This document shows, piece by piece, positions 45,543 to 54,249 of a DNA stretch of 64,000 nt (position 1 is the first letter of the stretch; each line of letters starts with the position of its first letter). Under the pieces are notes generated by a model. That model did no database searches. It saw only the letters and a list, made by a program, of their open reading frames with translations, and was not told the DNA's origin. The stretch is from contig NZ_CP015749.1 of NCBI RefSeq assembly GCF_001742145.1, positions 620,001 through 684,000 on the forward strand, given 5' to 3'. This stretch comes from Pectobacterium parmentieri (GTDB lineage: Bacteria; Pseudomonadota; Gammaproteobacteria; Enterobacterales; Enterobacteriaceae). Position numbers and translations under genes: made by a program.

Positions 45543-46882
45543 TATTTAATCTCCAGATAATCAACGGCTGGTGTGACGCAGGCGCGAGACAGCAGGGTGG
45601 AATCCATCGCCAGTATTTCTTTTACCGCTTTGTTAACACCGCCGCCGCCTGCCGGGCCATTGGTATAAAGCGTTTCAACTTCGTTACCCACTTTCACCGC
45701 CTGTGCTCTGGAGGTGCAGCGTGCTGCGACGCGAGCGCGAACTTCATACGGTTCGCTGCGTTGCGACCGCTGTGCACCGTGCAGTGAATCAACGCCGATC
45801 AGGTCGTAGCGTACTTCCTGAGGGTCGAGTTGGCACAGTGCAAAACGCCCTTTGACGATATCCAGCGCTAAACGGCCGCGCGCGACTGCACCGGGCCCCG
45901 CATAGGAAATTTCCCCTTCGCCGATGAAGCCGTCCTGATAGCCGACAGACACTTTCAGCGTATCGGTTTTTGCCCGTCCGGTCGCACCCTGTACACGCAC
46001 GCGGTTCTCACCGTCTTGCGTAAATGTCACGTGGCTGAAATCGGCAATCACGTCCGGGGTGATGTAGCTGTCCGGACGGTGAATTTCGTACAACAACTGT
46101 TCTTTGCAGGTGTCGACACAGACGCAGCCGCCGGAACCTTCCACTTTGGTGATCACCGCGCTGCCATCTTCGGTAATTTCCGCAATCGGGAAGCCCAGAC
46201 GGTCAAGATTGGGGATATCTTTAACGCCGGGATCGGCATAGTAACCGCCGGTAATTTGTCCCGCGCATTCCAGCAGGTGGCCGAGGCAGGTGCCTTTGCC
46301 CAGACGATCCCAGTCATCGGCAGCCCAGTCGAATTCATACATCATCGCGGACAGGAACAGAGAGGGATCGGAAACGCGGCCAGCGATAATCACGTCTGCA
46401 CCCTGACGCAACGCTTCAACCAGCGCATCTGCACCCAGATAGGCATTGGCGGAAAGAATGTCTTTACCGCAGCGTGAAACAGGTTGGCCAATCTCGTCCA
46501 ATTTGGAATCTTGTGCGATCAGCACCGAGTGCACATCGTCACCAGTGACGATCGCAATCTTCAGCTTGTCTGCACCCAGTTCCTTGGCGATTTCTAATAC
46601 GCGTTGACCGGCTGCGACGGGATTAGCTGAGCCCATATTAGTGATGATTTTAATACCTTTTTCCAGGCAAAGCGGTAGCACGGCGTGCATACGGTCGGCC
46701 AGCAGTTCGTTGTAGCCTTTTTCTGGGTTCTGCTGCTTCTGCTTTTGACCGATGGCGATAGTACGTTCCGCCAGACATTCAAATACCAGATACTGAATGT
46801 CGCCTTTTTGAGCCAGTTCTACGGCCGGTTCGATGCGATCGCCGGCATAACCAGCCCCGGAACCAATACGAATTGTTTTCAT
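45542..46882 (-). CDS. AtuA-family (DUF1446) protein
   Basis: A 446-residue protein of the DUF1446 family, to which AtuA of the acyclic terpene utilisation cluster of Pseudomonas belongs. The family start IRIGSGAGYAGDRIEPAVELA, the ITNMGSANPVAAG loop, VTGDDV and GGCVCVDTCKEQLLYEI are visible. Two of its cysteines lie in that last block. The reaction is not known. No citronellyl or geranyl-CoA carboxylase genes accompany it here, so terpene degradation is unlikely to be its job. It is placed first after the transporter and before the separate small domain. Confidence 0.85.
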   Translation of the reverse strand: MKTIRIGSGAGYAGDRIEPAVELAQKGDIQYLVFECLAERTIAIGQKQKQQNPEKGYNELLADRMHAVLPLCLEKGIKIITNMGSANPVAAGQRVLEIAKELGADKLKIAIVTGDDVHSVLIAQDSKLDEIGQPVSRCGKDILSANAYLGADALVEALRQGADVIIAGRVSDPSLFLSAMMYEFDWAADDWDRLGKGTCLGHLLECAGQITGGYYADPGVKDIPNLDRLGFPIAEITEDGSAVITKVEGSGGCVCVDTCKEQLLYEIHRPDSYITPDVIADFSHVTFTQDGENRVRVQGATGRAKTDTLKVSVGYQDGFIGEGEISYAGPGAVARGRLALDIVKGRFALCQLDPQEVRYDLIGVDSLHGAQRSQRSEPYEVRARVAARCTSRAQAVKVGNEVETLYTNGPAGGGGVNKAVKEILAMDSTLLSRACVTPAVDYLEIK

Positions 46883-46943
46883 AAACTTACCTTTATCAAT
46901 GAAATGTGTCTGTTGGCGTAATCAATGGGAAACCGTATGTTCT

Positions 46944-48266
46944 CTATAAGGGGAAGACCCCGAAGATGACGCAGGCGAACGTCATGATGACGCTGGCGGC
47001 CCAGAGCACAGGAATAGAGAATTTCTGGTGGTCGGCGAGATCGACACCCGCCAGACTGACCAGCAGAAAGGTAGCCGGCGTGAGCGGGCTAACCGGGAAG
47101 CCGGTGGTCATCTGTCCTAATACGGAAGCCTGCGCAACCTGAATCGGCGGCACACCCAGCATGTCCACGGTGTGGGCAATGACCGGCATGATGCCGAAGT
47201 AGTACGAATCCGGGTCGAATACCAGACTCAACGGCATGGAGATCAGGCCGACGATGAACGGAATGTGGGAGGCAAAAGATTCCGGCACGAAGCTGACTGC
47301 CGAGAGCGACATGGCTTTCAGCATACCGGTGCCGCTCATAATGCCGGTGAAGGCACCCGCAGCGAACAGGATACTAGCCATCATCAGTGCGGCTTTGGCG
47401 TGGGCGTTAATGCGCTCTTTTTGCATTTCAACGTTGGGGTAGTTGAACATCAGCGCCAGCGTTAGGGCGATCATAAAGGCGACCGTCGGCGAAATTTTGG
47501 TAAACACCATAGTGCCGATCACGGCAAGAACCAGTGCAATGTTGACCCAAAACATTTTTGGACGACGCAGCACTTTTTCCGCATCGGTCAGCTCTTTCAC
47601 ATGCACTTCAGTCGTGATGGATTGCGTACCACCCGCCAGCGGATTACCCGATGCCAATCCCAGACGCTTCTCTTCTTTTTTGCCCCAGTAATAACCCATG
47701 AGCACCATGAACGTCAGGCCGCAAACCTGTGCCGGGATAAGCGGAATGAACAGGTCGTGCGTGGTGGTGTTCAACGCGGCGGCGGCGCGGATCATCGGCC
47801 CGGTCCACGGTAAGAAGTTAACACCCGCGCTGAGTGCGGTAATCCCGACCAGAATGCGCTTATCCATGCCGAGTTTATCAAACAGTGGCAGCATCGCGGG
47901 AATGGTGATCAGGAAGGTGACAGCTCCGTTACCGTCCAGGTGCGCAATCAGTGCTAACACGCCCGTGCCGATAATGATTTTGACCGGGCTGGTGCCGACC
48001 ATGCGTAAGATCCCTTTGATGATGGGATCAAACATACCGGCATCGGTGATGACACCGAAGAAGGCGATGGCAAAAACAAACATCGCTGCCATCGGTGCCA
48101 GTTTGGTGATGCCGTCCACCACGTATTTCGCGGTATCGGTGCCGCTACCTGCGGCGAGCGCACCGAGAACCGGAATAACGATAAGCGCCACCAGAGGCGA
48201 CATTCGCTTTGTCATGATAAAAAATAGCAGGGTAGCTATGGTGAGCACCCCGATGAGAGCTAGCAT
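46944..48266 (-). CDS. CitMHS-type citrate/organic acid transporter
   Basis: A 440-residue inner-membrane carrier of the citrate-Mg2+:H+ / citrate-Ca2+:H+ symporter family. About eleven to twelve hydrophobic segments are seen, with the family blocks FAIAFFGVITDAGMFDPI, LIAHLDGNGAVTFLITIPAMLPL, NFLPWTGPMIRAA and the C-terminal FDPDSYYFGIMPVI. A cytoplasmic linker (about 185-235) divides the protein. It is the first gene of the leftward cluster, with a GAGGAG ribosome site 7 bp before its ATG and an ERIC element just upstream. The true substrate could be another di- or tricarboxylate. Confidence 0.88.
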   Translation of the reverse strand: MLALIGVLTIATLLFFIMTKRMSPLVALIVIPVLGALAAGSGTDTAKYVVDGITKLAPMAAMFVFAIAFFGVITDAGMFDPIIKGILRMVGTSPVKIIIGTGVLALIAHLDGNGAVTFLITIPAMLPLFDKLGMDKRILVGITALSAGVNFLPWTGPMIRAAAALNTTTHDLFIPLIPAQVCGLTFMVLMGYYWGKKEEKRLGLASGNPLAGGTQSITTEVHVKELTDAEKVLRRPKMFWVNIALVLAVIGTMVFTKISPTVAFMIALTLALMFNYPNVEMQKERINAHAKAALMMASILFAAGAFTGIMSGTGMLKAMSLSAVSFVPESFASHIPFIVGLISMPLSLVFDPDSYYFGIMPVIAHTVDMLGVPPIQVAQASVLGQMTTGFPVSPLTPATFLLVSLAGVDLADHQKFSIPVLWAASVIMTFACVIFGVFPL

Positions 48267-48288
48267 AAAAACTCCTCATTAGTATAAT

Positions 48289-48414
48289 TTACCCGTTATA
48301 CTTCACGCTGCTTGTGCGTTGGCCGCCCTTACTCACCCCAGTCACTTACCTGAGTAAGTTCCTGGGGATTCGCTCGGTTGCCGCCTTCACGCAACGCGAA
48401 TTATTTAGGGTACT
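48289..48414 (-). repeat. ERIC element upstream of the transporter gene
   Basis: Reversed ERIC: TTACCCGTTATACTTCACGC at the left, core ACTCACCCCAGTCACTTACC and AAGTTCCTGGGGATTCGC, and AATTATTTAGGGTAC at the right. About 126 bp. Its near end lies about 23 bp upstream of the transporter ATG. It is in the same orientation relative to its gene as the copy before menD. Confidence 0.92.
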
Positions 48415-48872
48415 GTATGTTGTCTATATGTTTTATTTACAATAAATTAAACAACTCAATAACAATCCATGTGATAATTAACAAATAAAAATGAATGCCT
48501 ACCCCAGAGTCATTTGATTTTTTGTCTGCACTATTTTTATCACCCTCATCCCTCTTTATACTAACTCGTAATCGAAATGGTTTTATTCGTAAATTTGATG
48601 GGTTTATTTTATTTGTTAATGGTATTAACTGTTCTGTTTTTCTTATTAATGGTTAATTGGTTGATTTGGTTTGTATAGTTAGGCCTTTTTGCTTAATTGT
48701 TTTTTATGGTTTGTGATATTTATCTAAGATGTCCATTTTGATGAATGGTGAATTTTGTTTGAATGGAATTAAATAAATGCGGGAAGGATCATAAAAACAG
48801 TCGTTGCGGTTTTTTTCTGTTGAATTCGTTCCTTTCTTACCGGAGACTTCATTTTATTTATATAAAAACACT
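48415..48872. other. AT-rich spacer between the transporter operon and its LysR regulator
   Basis: About 450 bp of markedly AT-rich sequence with short palindromes and runs of T. It has no open frame of note and must hold both divergent promoters and the LysR binding site, but no T-N11-A motif stands out enough to name. Confidence 0.5.
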
Positions 48873-49772
48873 ATGAACTTATCGATAAAACAATTACGGG
48901 CCTTTATCGCGTTGACAGAAACTGATAATTTCACGCGTGCCGCCCAGAAAATAAATCTCTCTCAGCCTGCATTTAGTTCATTAATTGCCGGGTTAGAGGA
49001 AGAGGTCGGCTATCGGTTATTTGACCGTGATACCCGTAAAGTGCAACTCAATGCTGATGGGCTCCATTTCATTGAGATTGCCCGTCGTCTGGTGCAAACC
49101 CATGATGATGCTGTCGGTGAGATCAAGTCTTATGCCACCGGCTATAAAGGGAAAATTGTGTTGGCGGTACTGCCGTCAATGGCGGTGGAATGGTTGCCTC
49201 AGGTATTGACGCAGTATCACCGGGCTTACCCCAAGATTAAGGTCGAGCTGTTGGATACACAGTGGGATCGTTGTCTGAAAGCGGTGCTGGATGGTCACGC
49301 CGATCTGGCGCTGACGGCAGGGCAGCCATCGCCGGGAACGTTTAGCTCCCGCATGCTGTTCGCCGATAGCTTCTATCTGATCTGCCATAACCAGCACCCG
49401 CTGGCACAACGCGCTAATGTTGATGTGGTTGATGTGGTGCAGTATCCGTTTGTTGGGTTTTGCAAAGGCACCAGTATCCGGCAGTACACCGATCAGCTTA
49501 TCGAACCGGAAGGCTTTAACTACGTGCTGGAAGTGCGTCAGTTGACCACAATGATGGGGCTGGTGGCGGCAAATTATGGTGTGAGTATTGTTACGGGGCT
49601 GACGCTGTTCCAGTTCCAGCACAAAGACATTGCGATTATCCCGTTTCGGGATTTATCGTTGCAGCGCGGTATCTATCTGGTGACGGATAAAGAACGCCAG
49701 CTTTCGGTGTGTGCGAAAGAGTTTTATGATTTTCTTCTGGAACGGGCGGAAAGTTTTGTTCCCGCTACGTGA
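48873..49772 (+). CDS. LysR-family transcriptional regulator
   Basis: A 299-residue LTTR. The N-terminal helix-turn-helix (LRAFIALTETDNFTRAAQKINLSQPAFSSLIAGLEEEVG region) is followed by a linker helix and a periplasmic-binding-like effector domain. It is divergent from the transporter and catabolic genes, the usual layout for a LysR activator that responds to the pathway substrate or an intermediate. The ATG of MNLSIKQLRAF is chosen over a start 23 codons upstream, because LTTRs start at this motif, although no clear ribosome site is seen. Confidence 0.88.
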   Translation: MNLSIKQLRAFIALTETDNFTRAAQKINLSQPAFSSLIAGLEEEVGYRLFDRDTRKVQLNADGLHFIEIARRLVQTHDDAVGEIKSYATGYKGKIVLAVLPSMAVEWLPQVLTQYHRAYPKIKVELLDTQWDRCLKAVLDGHADLALTAGQPSPGTFSSRMLFADSFYLICHNQHPLAQRANVDVVDVVQYPFVGFCKGTSIRQYTDQLIEPEGFNYVLEVRQLTTMMGLVAANYGVSIVTGLTLFQFQHKDIAIIPFRDLSLQRGIYLVTDKERQLSVCAKEFYDFLLERAESFVPAT

Positions 49773-49834
49773 TAACCCAACCCCCCGCAGCGCGAGACTT
49801 AGCTTGTGTGCAGGCGGTTTGGTGATGACAGGTG

Positions 49835-50026
49835 TCAGGGCTTTTTCTGCGGCCAGTCGTCGTCTTCATTGTCCCATTTGTCGTTGTTGTCACGATGCGG
49901 GGGCAATTTCGGTTTGTTGAGCAGAAAACGCGTATGGTCAACATTGCGCAGTTCTTTGATGCCGTTAATCAGCATGCCTATCAGGATAATCAGGATTATC
50001 CACCAGTAATCAGCCAGCCATGCCAT
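49835..50026 (-). CDS. ypfN: UPF0370 membrane protein YpfN
   Basis: A 63-residue small protein with one N-terminal membrane helix ([19 protein letters not shown]) and an acidic, Asp- and Trp-rich tail ([10 protein letters not shown]). It matches E. coli YpfN in length and layout. Function is unknown. It starts three bases after the M15 peptidase stop and is the last gene of the yffB-dapE operon. Confidence 0.9.
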   Translation of the reverse strand: MAWLADYWWIILIILIGMLINGIKELRNVDHTRFLLNKPKLPPHRDNNDKWDNEDDDWPQKKP

Positions 50027-50029
50027 GAA

Positions 50030-50704
50030 TCATGCCTCATCAACGTTATGAATGTAACGGGTAAACAGTTGCGGTAAGTGTTGGCAAAGCCAATGGTAGC
50101 CTGCGATGTCTTCATCTTGCCAGGCGGCAAGAATGAGGTCAGGGGTCAGTTGCTCTTCCGCATACTGTGCTAATGGATAATAGCTGATATGCCAGGGTTC
50201 GACTGCGACACCGCCGAGATCGTGCGCATAGGGCCGATAAAAACCGTATTCATGCATGTGCGTGCTCAGCCACACATTTAGTGCGGCAAAATAGCCGTCT
50301 TCTTCATATTCCCACGGCTCCAGTTGGAGCGAGCTGCCTGCGGGTAATAAATCGGGATCGTAAATATCCAGATCGCTGCCCCAATGATGGCGGCTGGAAC
50401 CGGGCATTGCGGACCAGCGCAGAATGGCTTCACAGCGTTCACCGTCGTCCAGAAATGACACATCCAGCGGCTGGCTGTTGGCATCCATAACAGGGCGTTC
50501 GCCGCGAAATTTGGCATTCCAGATCTGGCGCTGACGCTCGAAATCACGAAATGTACTGGCGGGCTGTAAGTTGAAGCCTGCGGTTTTTGCTGCCTGCTGT
50601 AGTGCCAGAAACGCCGTTACCGCCTCTGGCTGAAGACGATGACGAGCGTCTAAGGCGACCAGATGTTGGTCGCTTTTACCGGTTAACATCGCTGACGTCA
50701 TCAT
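50030..50704 (-). CDS. M15-family D-alanyl-D-alanine carboxypeptidase (VanY-like)
   Basis: A 224-residue zinc peptidase of the M15B (VanY) type. The metal and catalytic motifs are [14 protein letters not shown] (His and Asp ligands) and EPWHISY (catalytic Glu, His ligand). No signal peptide is visible, so it would act on imported muropeptides or cytoplasmic peptides unless exported otherwise. The ATG overlaps the dapE stop by four bases (ATGA), so it is translationally coupled to diaminopimelate synthesis. I recall dapE followed directly by ypfN in E. coli, so the peptidase is an added member here. The longer frame to 50773 runs inside dapE and is not used. Confidence 0.88.
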   Translation of the reverse strand: MMTSAMLTGKSDQHLVALDARHRLQPEAVTAFLALQQAAKTAGFNLQPASTFRDFERQRQIWNAKFRGERPVMDANSQPLDVSFLDDGERCEAILRWSAMPGSSRHHWGSDLDIYDPDLLPAGSSLQLEPWEYEEDGYFAALNVWLSTHMHEYGFYRPYAHDLGGVAVEPWHISYYPLAQYAEEQLTPDLILAAWQDEDIAGYHWLCQHLPQLFTRYIHNVDEA

Positions 50705-51828
50705 GCGATGAGTTGCTCCATAATGCGCTGGTACATGCGGCTCAACAGTTGCAGGTCTGCCGCACTGACGCATTCATCCACTTTGTGGATCGTGGCATTA
50801 ACGGGGCCGAGTTCAACCACCTGCGCACCCATGCGGGCAATGAAACGACCATCGGAGGTGCCGCCATTCGTCAGCAGCTCTGGGGTAACTTCGTTGTAGT
50901 GCTTGACGGCATTCACTACGGCATCGACCAGTTCGCCCCGTGCGGTCAGGAACGGTTGGCCGGAGAGCTTCCAGTCGATGGTGTAATTAAGCTGGTGGCG
51001 ATCCAGTAATTCCGCTACACGCTGCTGGATTAATACATCCGTTAATTCGGTGCTGAAACGGAAATTAAATTGCACAAACAGTTCGCCGGGGATGACATTA
51101 TTGCTACCCGTACCCGCTTGAATATTGGCGATTTGCATCGTGGTTGGCGGGAAGAATGCGTTGCCCTGATCCCACTCGGTGGCGATCAATTCGTTGAGCG
51201 CCGGTGTGGCACGGTGAACAGGGTTGTCTGCCAGATGCGGATAGGCAACGTGCCCTTGCACCCCGTGTACGCGCAGATTCGCAGTGATAGAACCACGGCG
51301 GCCATTTTTCACTACATCGCCCACGACATGCGTACTGGATGGTTCGCCGACCAGACAGTAATCCAACCGTTCATTGCGTGCCATCAACGCATCAACCACT
51401 TTTACGGTGCCGTTAACCGCGCTGGCTTCTTCGTCTGACGTAATCAGAAATGCCAGACGTCCCTGATGGTTTGGATGGGCGGCGACGAAACGCTCGGCAG
51501 CAATCACCATCGCAGCCAGTGAACCTTTCATGTCCGCTGCGCCGCGGCCGTACAACATGCCGTCACGAATGATGGGTTCAAACGGCGGATGCTGCCAGTG
51601 GTTTTCATCGCCGCTGGGAACCACGTCGGTGTGACCCGCGAAGGCCAGCGTTTTTCCGGTGCCGCGCCATGCCCAGAAGTTTTGGGTATCGCCAAAATCC
51701 ATCGCTTCGACGGTAAAGCCGATCGCCGTCAGGCGTTCAATCATGAGTGCCTGGCAGCCCTCGTCGTTCGGGCTGAGGGAAGGGCGTTTAATTAACTGTT
51801 GAGCAAGCTCTATGACTGGGCAAGACAC
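50701..51828 (-). CDS. dapE: Succinyl-diaminopimelate desuccinylase DapE
   Basis: Di-zinc peptidase that releases succinate and LL-diaminopimelate, for lysine and peptidoglycan. The GTG start gives 375 residues, the E. coli length, beginning [12 protein letters not shown]. Zinc-ligand and catalytic blocks are [35 protein letters not shown] and the last His in [17 protein letters not shown]. It begins one base after the yffB stop and overlaps the next gene by four, forming a tight operon. Confidence 0.96.
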   Translation of the reverse strand: MSCPVIELAQQLIKRPSLSPNDEGCQALMIERLTAIGFTVEAMDFGDTQNFWAWRGTGKTLAFAGHTDVVPSGDENHWQHPPFEPIIRDGMLYGRGAADMKGSLAAMVIAAERFVAAHPNHQGRLAFLITSDEEASAVNGTVKVVDALMARNERLDYCLVGEPSSTHVVGDVVKNGRRGSITANLRVHGVQGHVAYPHLADNPVHRATPALNELIATEWDQGNAFFPPTTMQIANIQAGTGSNNVIPGELFVQFNFRFSTELTDVLIQQRVAELLDRHQLNYTIDWKLSGQPFLTARGELVDAVVNAVKHYNEVTPELLTNGGTSDGRFIARMGAQVVELGPVNATIHKVDECVSAADLQLLSRMYQRIMEQLIA

Positions 51829-51829
51829 G

Positions 51830-52207
51830 TTATTTGTTCTCCGCAATAAATTTCTGATAGCTATCGATACTAAACCCAAGCAGTGCATTACCGTCATCGG
51901 TAATCAGTAAAGGCCGTTTAATTACTGCTGGTTGTTCCAGCATCAGGTTTTTAGCGGCCTCTGCGCTGTCACTGGTATTGCTGTTGATCTGTTCACGCTG
52001 TTCTTCACTGAGCTTACGCCAGGTTGTTCCGCGCGTGTTGAGTAAGGCCTGAAATCCCAGTTGGTCGATAAAACGCTGTAGCTGCTGTGCATCCAGACCA
52101 TCGGCACGGTAATCATGGAAGTGGTACGCCACCTGTTGATCCTCCAGCCAGCGGCGCGCTTTCTTTATGGTGTCACAATTTTTAATGCCGTACATAGTCA
52201 GCGCCAT
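51830..52207 (-). CDS. yffB: ArsC/Spx-family protein YffB
   Basis: A 125-residue ArsC-fold protein. The N-terminal [16 protein letters not shown] shows a single Cys without the second CxxC cysteine, followed by [22 protein letters not shown] and the conserved late Arg in [13 protein letters not shown]. coli YffB is similar, and reported to bind glutathione; enzymatic function is unclear. The ATG at MALTMYG lies 10 bp after AAGGA; the longer frame to 52264 is not supported. It is the first gene of the operon with dapE. Confidence 0.9.
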   Translation of the reverse strand: MALTMYGIKNCDTIKKARRWLEDQQVAYHFHDYRADGLDAQQLQRFIDQLGFQALLNTRGTTWRKLSEEQREQINSNTSDSAEAAKNLMLEQPAVIKRPLLITDDGNALLGFSIDSYQKFIAENK

Positions 52208-52404
52208 AGGGGTAAAATCCTTCTGCTTATTGATTTGCATGACGATTGCTGTATCGAACAGCATGGCCTCACTGGGCTAGATCGTACGATAGTCCAGCAT
52301 GCCGAAAAAAGGCGGGGAGATCTACTGTGAACTGTGTGGCAGAAATAGATGCCAGTACACTTTTTATACTTTCATAACACTTTTACCTGATTAAAAAGTG
52401 TGCG

Positions 52405-52410
52405 TATAAT
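52405..52410 (+). promoter_or_regulatory. -10 element for ypfM
   Basis: A perfect TATAAT, with TTTACC 17 bp upstream (four of six consensus bases) as -35. It lies 29 bp before the ypfM start. Confidence 0.6.
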
Positions 52411-52439
52411 ATGTCGCCGTTAATCACCAAGAGGTTCAC

Positions 52440-52499
52440 ATGGTAGAAGTAGAAGTAAGCACTTGGAAAGATTTTATTGAAGCAATGTTACGCAAATAA
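52440..52499 (+). CDS. ypfM: Small protein YpfM (19 residues)
   Basis: A 19-codon gene: MVEVEVSTWKDFIEAMLRK. The WKDFIE-MLRK end is the same as in the E. coli small protein YpfM. It has an AGAGG ribosome site 7 bp upstream, its own promoter and a strong terminator, so it is a real, monocistronic gene. It may form an amphipathic helix. Function unknown. Confidence 0.9.
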   Translation: MVEVEVSTWKDFIEAMLRK

Positions 52500-52550
52500 T
52501 AACGAGAAGTACCGATAGTCATTGCATACCAGGAATAAAATCATACGAAT

Positions 52551-52585
52551 AAGCAGTATTGAGTCTCTCAATACTGCTTTTTTTT
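52551..52585 (+). terminator. Intrinsic terminator after ypfM
   Basis: A perfect 13-bp stem AAGCAGTATTGAG/CTCAATACTGCTT with loop TCT and a T tract. It ends the ypfM transcript; the 50-odd bases between stop and stem are a 3' UTR. Confidence 0.93.
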
Positions 52586-52663
52586 ATGTAAAAAGAGGAA
52601 ACCTGAGTAAATAAAAGAGGCTATTATTCGTTAGCGTGTGAATCTTATTTTTCTCTAATTAAT

Positions 52664-53374
52664 TCATACCAATAGCTGATTAAGCGCAAATTTCGCTGCA
52701 GCGATAGCGTGGAGCTTACTGGTGTCAAAAAGAGGAACTTTCGCATCCTGAGCGTTGATTAACAGCGGGATCTCTGTACAACCAAGAATGATGCCTTCCG
52801 CACCCTGTTGTTCAAGCTGCTGGATAATGTCCCGATAAACCAGCCGTGAGGTATCGTTAATGTTTCCCAGACACAGTTCGTCGTAAATGATGCGGTTAAC
52901 GGCTTCTTTCCCTGCCTGATCGGGAACAATCACGTCTACGCCAAACCGCTCCTGAATGCGCTGACGATAAAAGTCTTGCTCCATCGTGTAGCGGGTGCCA
53001 AGCAAACCGACTTTCTTCAATCCGTGCTGTTTCAGGCTGGCTCCGGTAGCATCAGCAATATGCAAAAGGGGAAGCTGGCTGGCGCGTTCAACGTCATCAG
53101 CGACTTTATGCATGGTGTTGGTACAGATGACGATAGCGTCTGCCCCCGCCTGACGTAATCCTACGGCGATATTACCCAGTACGGCTGCTGCCTGTGCCCA
53201 ATCGCCCTGTGACTGCAATTGTTCTATCTCGTGAAAATCAACACTGTGAAGGATGATTTTGGCGGAGTGCAAGCCACCCAGTTGGTTTTTCACATACTCG
53301 TTGATAATGCGGTAATACGGGATGGTGGATTCCCAACTCATGCCCCCGATCAGACCCAGCGTTTTACTTACCAT
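52664..53374 (-). CDS. Aspartate/glutamate racemase family protein (YgeA-like)
   Basis: A 236-residue PLP-independent racemase. The two catalytic cysteines are in VICTNTMHK and ILGCTEIPLL, spaced as in Asp/Glu racemases, and the family start TLGLIGGMSWEST is complete. The substrate may be aspartate, glutamate or, as reported for YgeA, homoserine and other amino acids. The ATG lies 6 bp after AAGGGAG; the open frame goes on 41 codons upstream without homology. It lies between ypfM and cspE, at the junction of two gene blocks that are apart in E. coli. Confidence 0.9.
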   Translation of the reverse strand: MVSKTLGLIGGMSWESTIPYYRIINEYVKNQLGGLHSAKIILHSVDFHEIEQLQSQGDWAQAAAVLGNIAVGLRQAGADAIVICTNTMHKVADDVERASQLPLLHIADATGASLKQHGLKKVGLLGTRYTMEQDFYRQRIQERFGVDVIVPDQAGKEAVNRIIYDELCLGNINDTSRLVYRDIIQQLEQQGAEGIILGCTEIPLLINAQDAKVPLFDTSKLHAIAAAKFALNQLLV

Positions 53375-53592
53375 AGTGTCTCCCTTCGATATCATAAAAA
53401 GTAATGAACCAGCCAGAACTGAACGCTCTGCGTTCTGCATCGGGTTAAAATAGGGTAAGCGGGTCATTCGGTATACATTTTTAGCGACTTTTATCACTTT
53501 TTATCCAACTTCAACTGGACAAAAGGTCAATCTATTGTTGTACTGTATCTGACACAGATTTTGTGTCTTTCATTCATGTAAAGGTAAGTTTG

Positions 53593-53802
53593 ATGTCTAA
53601 GATTAAAGGTAGTGTTAAGTGGTTTAATGAGTCTAAAGGCTTCGGTTTCATTACTCCAGAAGATGGTAGCAAAGACGTGTTCGTACACTTCTCTGCCATC
53701 CAGAGCAATGGTTTCAAAACTCTGGCTGAAGGTCAGCGTGTAGAGTTCGAAATCACTGACGGTGCCAAAGGTCCTTCTGCTGCTAACGTTAACGCTATTT
53801 AA
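53593..53802 (+). CDS. cspE: Cold-shock-type RNA chaperone CspE
   Basis: A 69-residue single-stranded nucleic-acid-binding protein, a transcription antiterminator and RNA chaperone. The RNP1 motif KGFGFI and RNP2 motif VFVHFS are intact. [19 protein letters not shown] is closest to E. coli CspE rather than CspA or CspC. It has an AAGG-type ribosome site; ten upstream codons of the open frame are excluded. It is followed by a strong bidirectional terminator and convergent crcB. Confidence 0.95.
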   Translation: MSKIKGSVKWFNESKGFGFITPEDGSKDVFVHFSAIQSNGFKTLAEGQRVEFEITDGAKGPSAANVNAI

Positions 53803-53818
53803 TTATACCGATTTCGTG

Positions 53819-53846
53819 AAAAACCCGCCTATGGCGGGTTTTTTTT
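53819..53846 (+). terminator. Bidirectional terminator between cspE and crcB
   Basis: Stem AAAAACCCGCC/GGCGGGTTTTT with a three-base loop and a T run. The A run on the left also lets it end leftward crcB transcripts. Confidence 0.92.
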
Positions 53847-53865
53847 CATCATTTTCCACGTTATA

Positions 53866-54249
53866 TCAGTGTGTTGTCACCCAAGTGACCAAGGCAAACG
53901 CCAGTGCGGTCATAAGTAACGACCCCGCCAGATTCAACAGCACGTGCAACCCCGCCGCCGCCAATTGCCCGCCTTGCAGGAACATAACGACTTCTGCTGA
54001 AAAAGTAGAGAATGTCGTTAAGCCGCCGCATAGCCCGGTGGTAATCAATATCTTCCAGTCCTGATCGAGATGAGGATGGCGCAGAAAGAAGGCGAGTGCG
54101 CCGCCAATTACGAAAGCACCAATCAAGTTGGCAAGCAGCGTCCCCAAAGGCAACGTTGGATACAGACTGTTAAATTTAACGCCCAACTGCCAGCGTGCTA
54201 CGCTGCCGACGCCGCCACCAATAAATACCGCGAGTAATGTACTAAGCAT
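53866..54249 (-). CDS. crcB: Fluoride channel CrcB (Fluc)
   Basis: Small dual-topology fluoride exporter. The ATG at [13 protein letters not shown] gives 127 residues, the E. coli length, with four membrane helices. GGVGSVARW, the Asn in LLANLIGAF and the [15 protein letters not shown] motif with the phenylalanine gate and sodium site are conserved. An AAAGG ribosome site is 6 bp upstream. No convincing fluoride riboswitch was found in the leader. A 45-codon upward extension of the frame runs through repeats and is rejected. Confidence 0.95.
   Translation of the reverse strand: MLSTLLAVFIGGGVGSVARWQLGVKFNSLYPTLPLGTLLANLIGAFVIGGALAFFLRHPHLDQDWKILITTGLCGGLTTFSTFSAEVVMFLQGGQLAAAGLHVLLNLAGSLLMTALAFALVTWVTTH

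Noticed and set aside
47698..48282. A 194-codon open frame antisense to the CitMHS transporter
   Set aside because: It mirrors a hydrophobic membrane-protein gene with clear family motifs; no ribosome site or homology.
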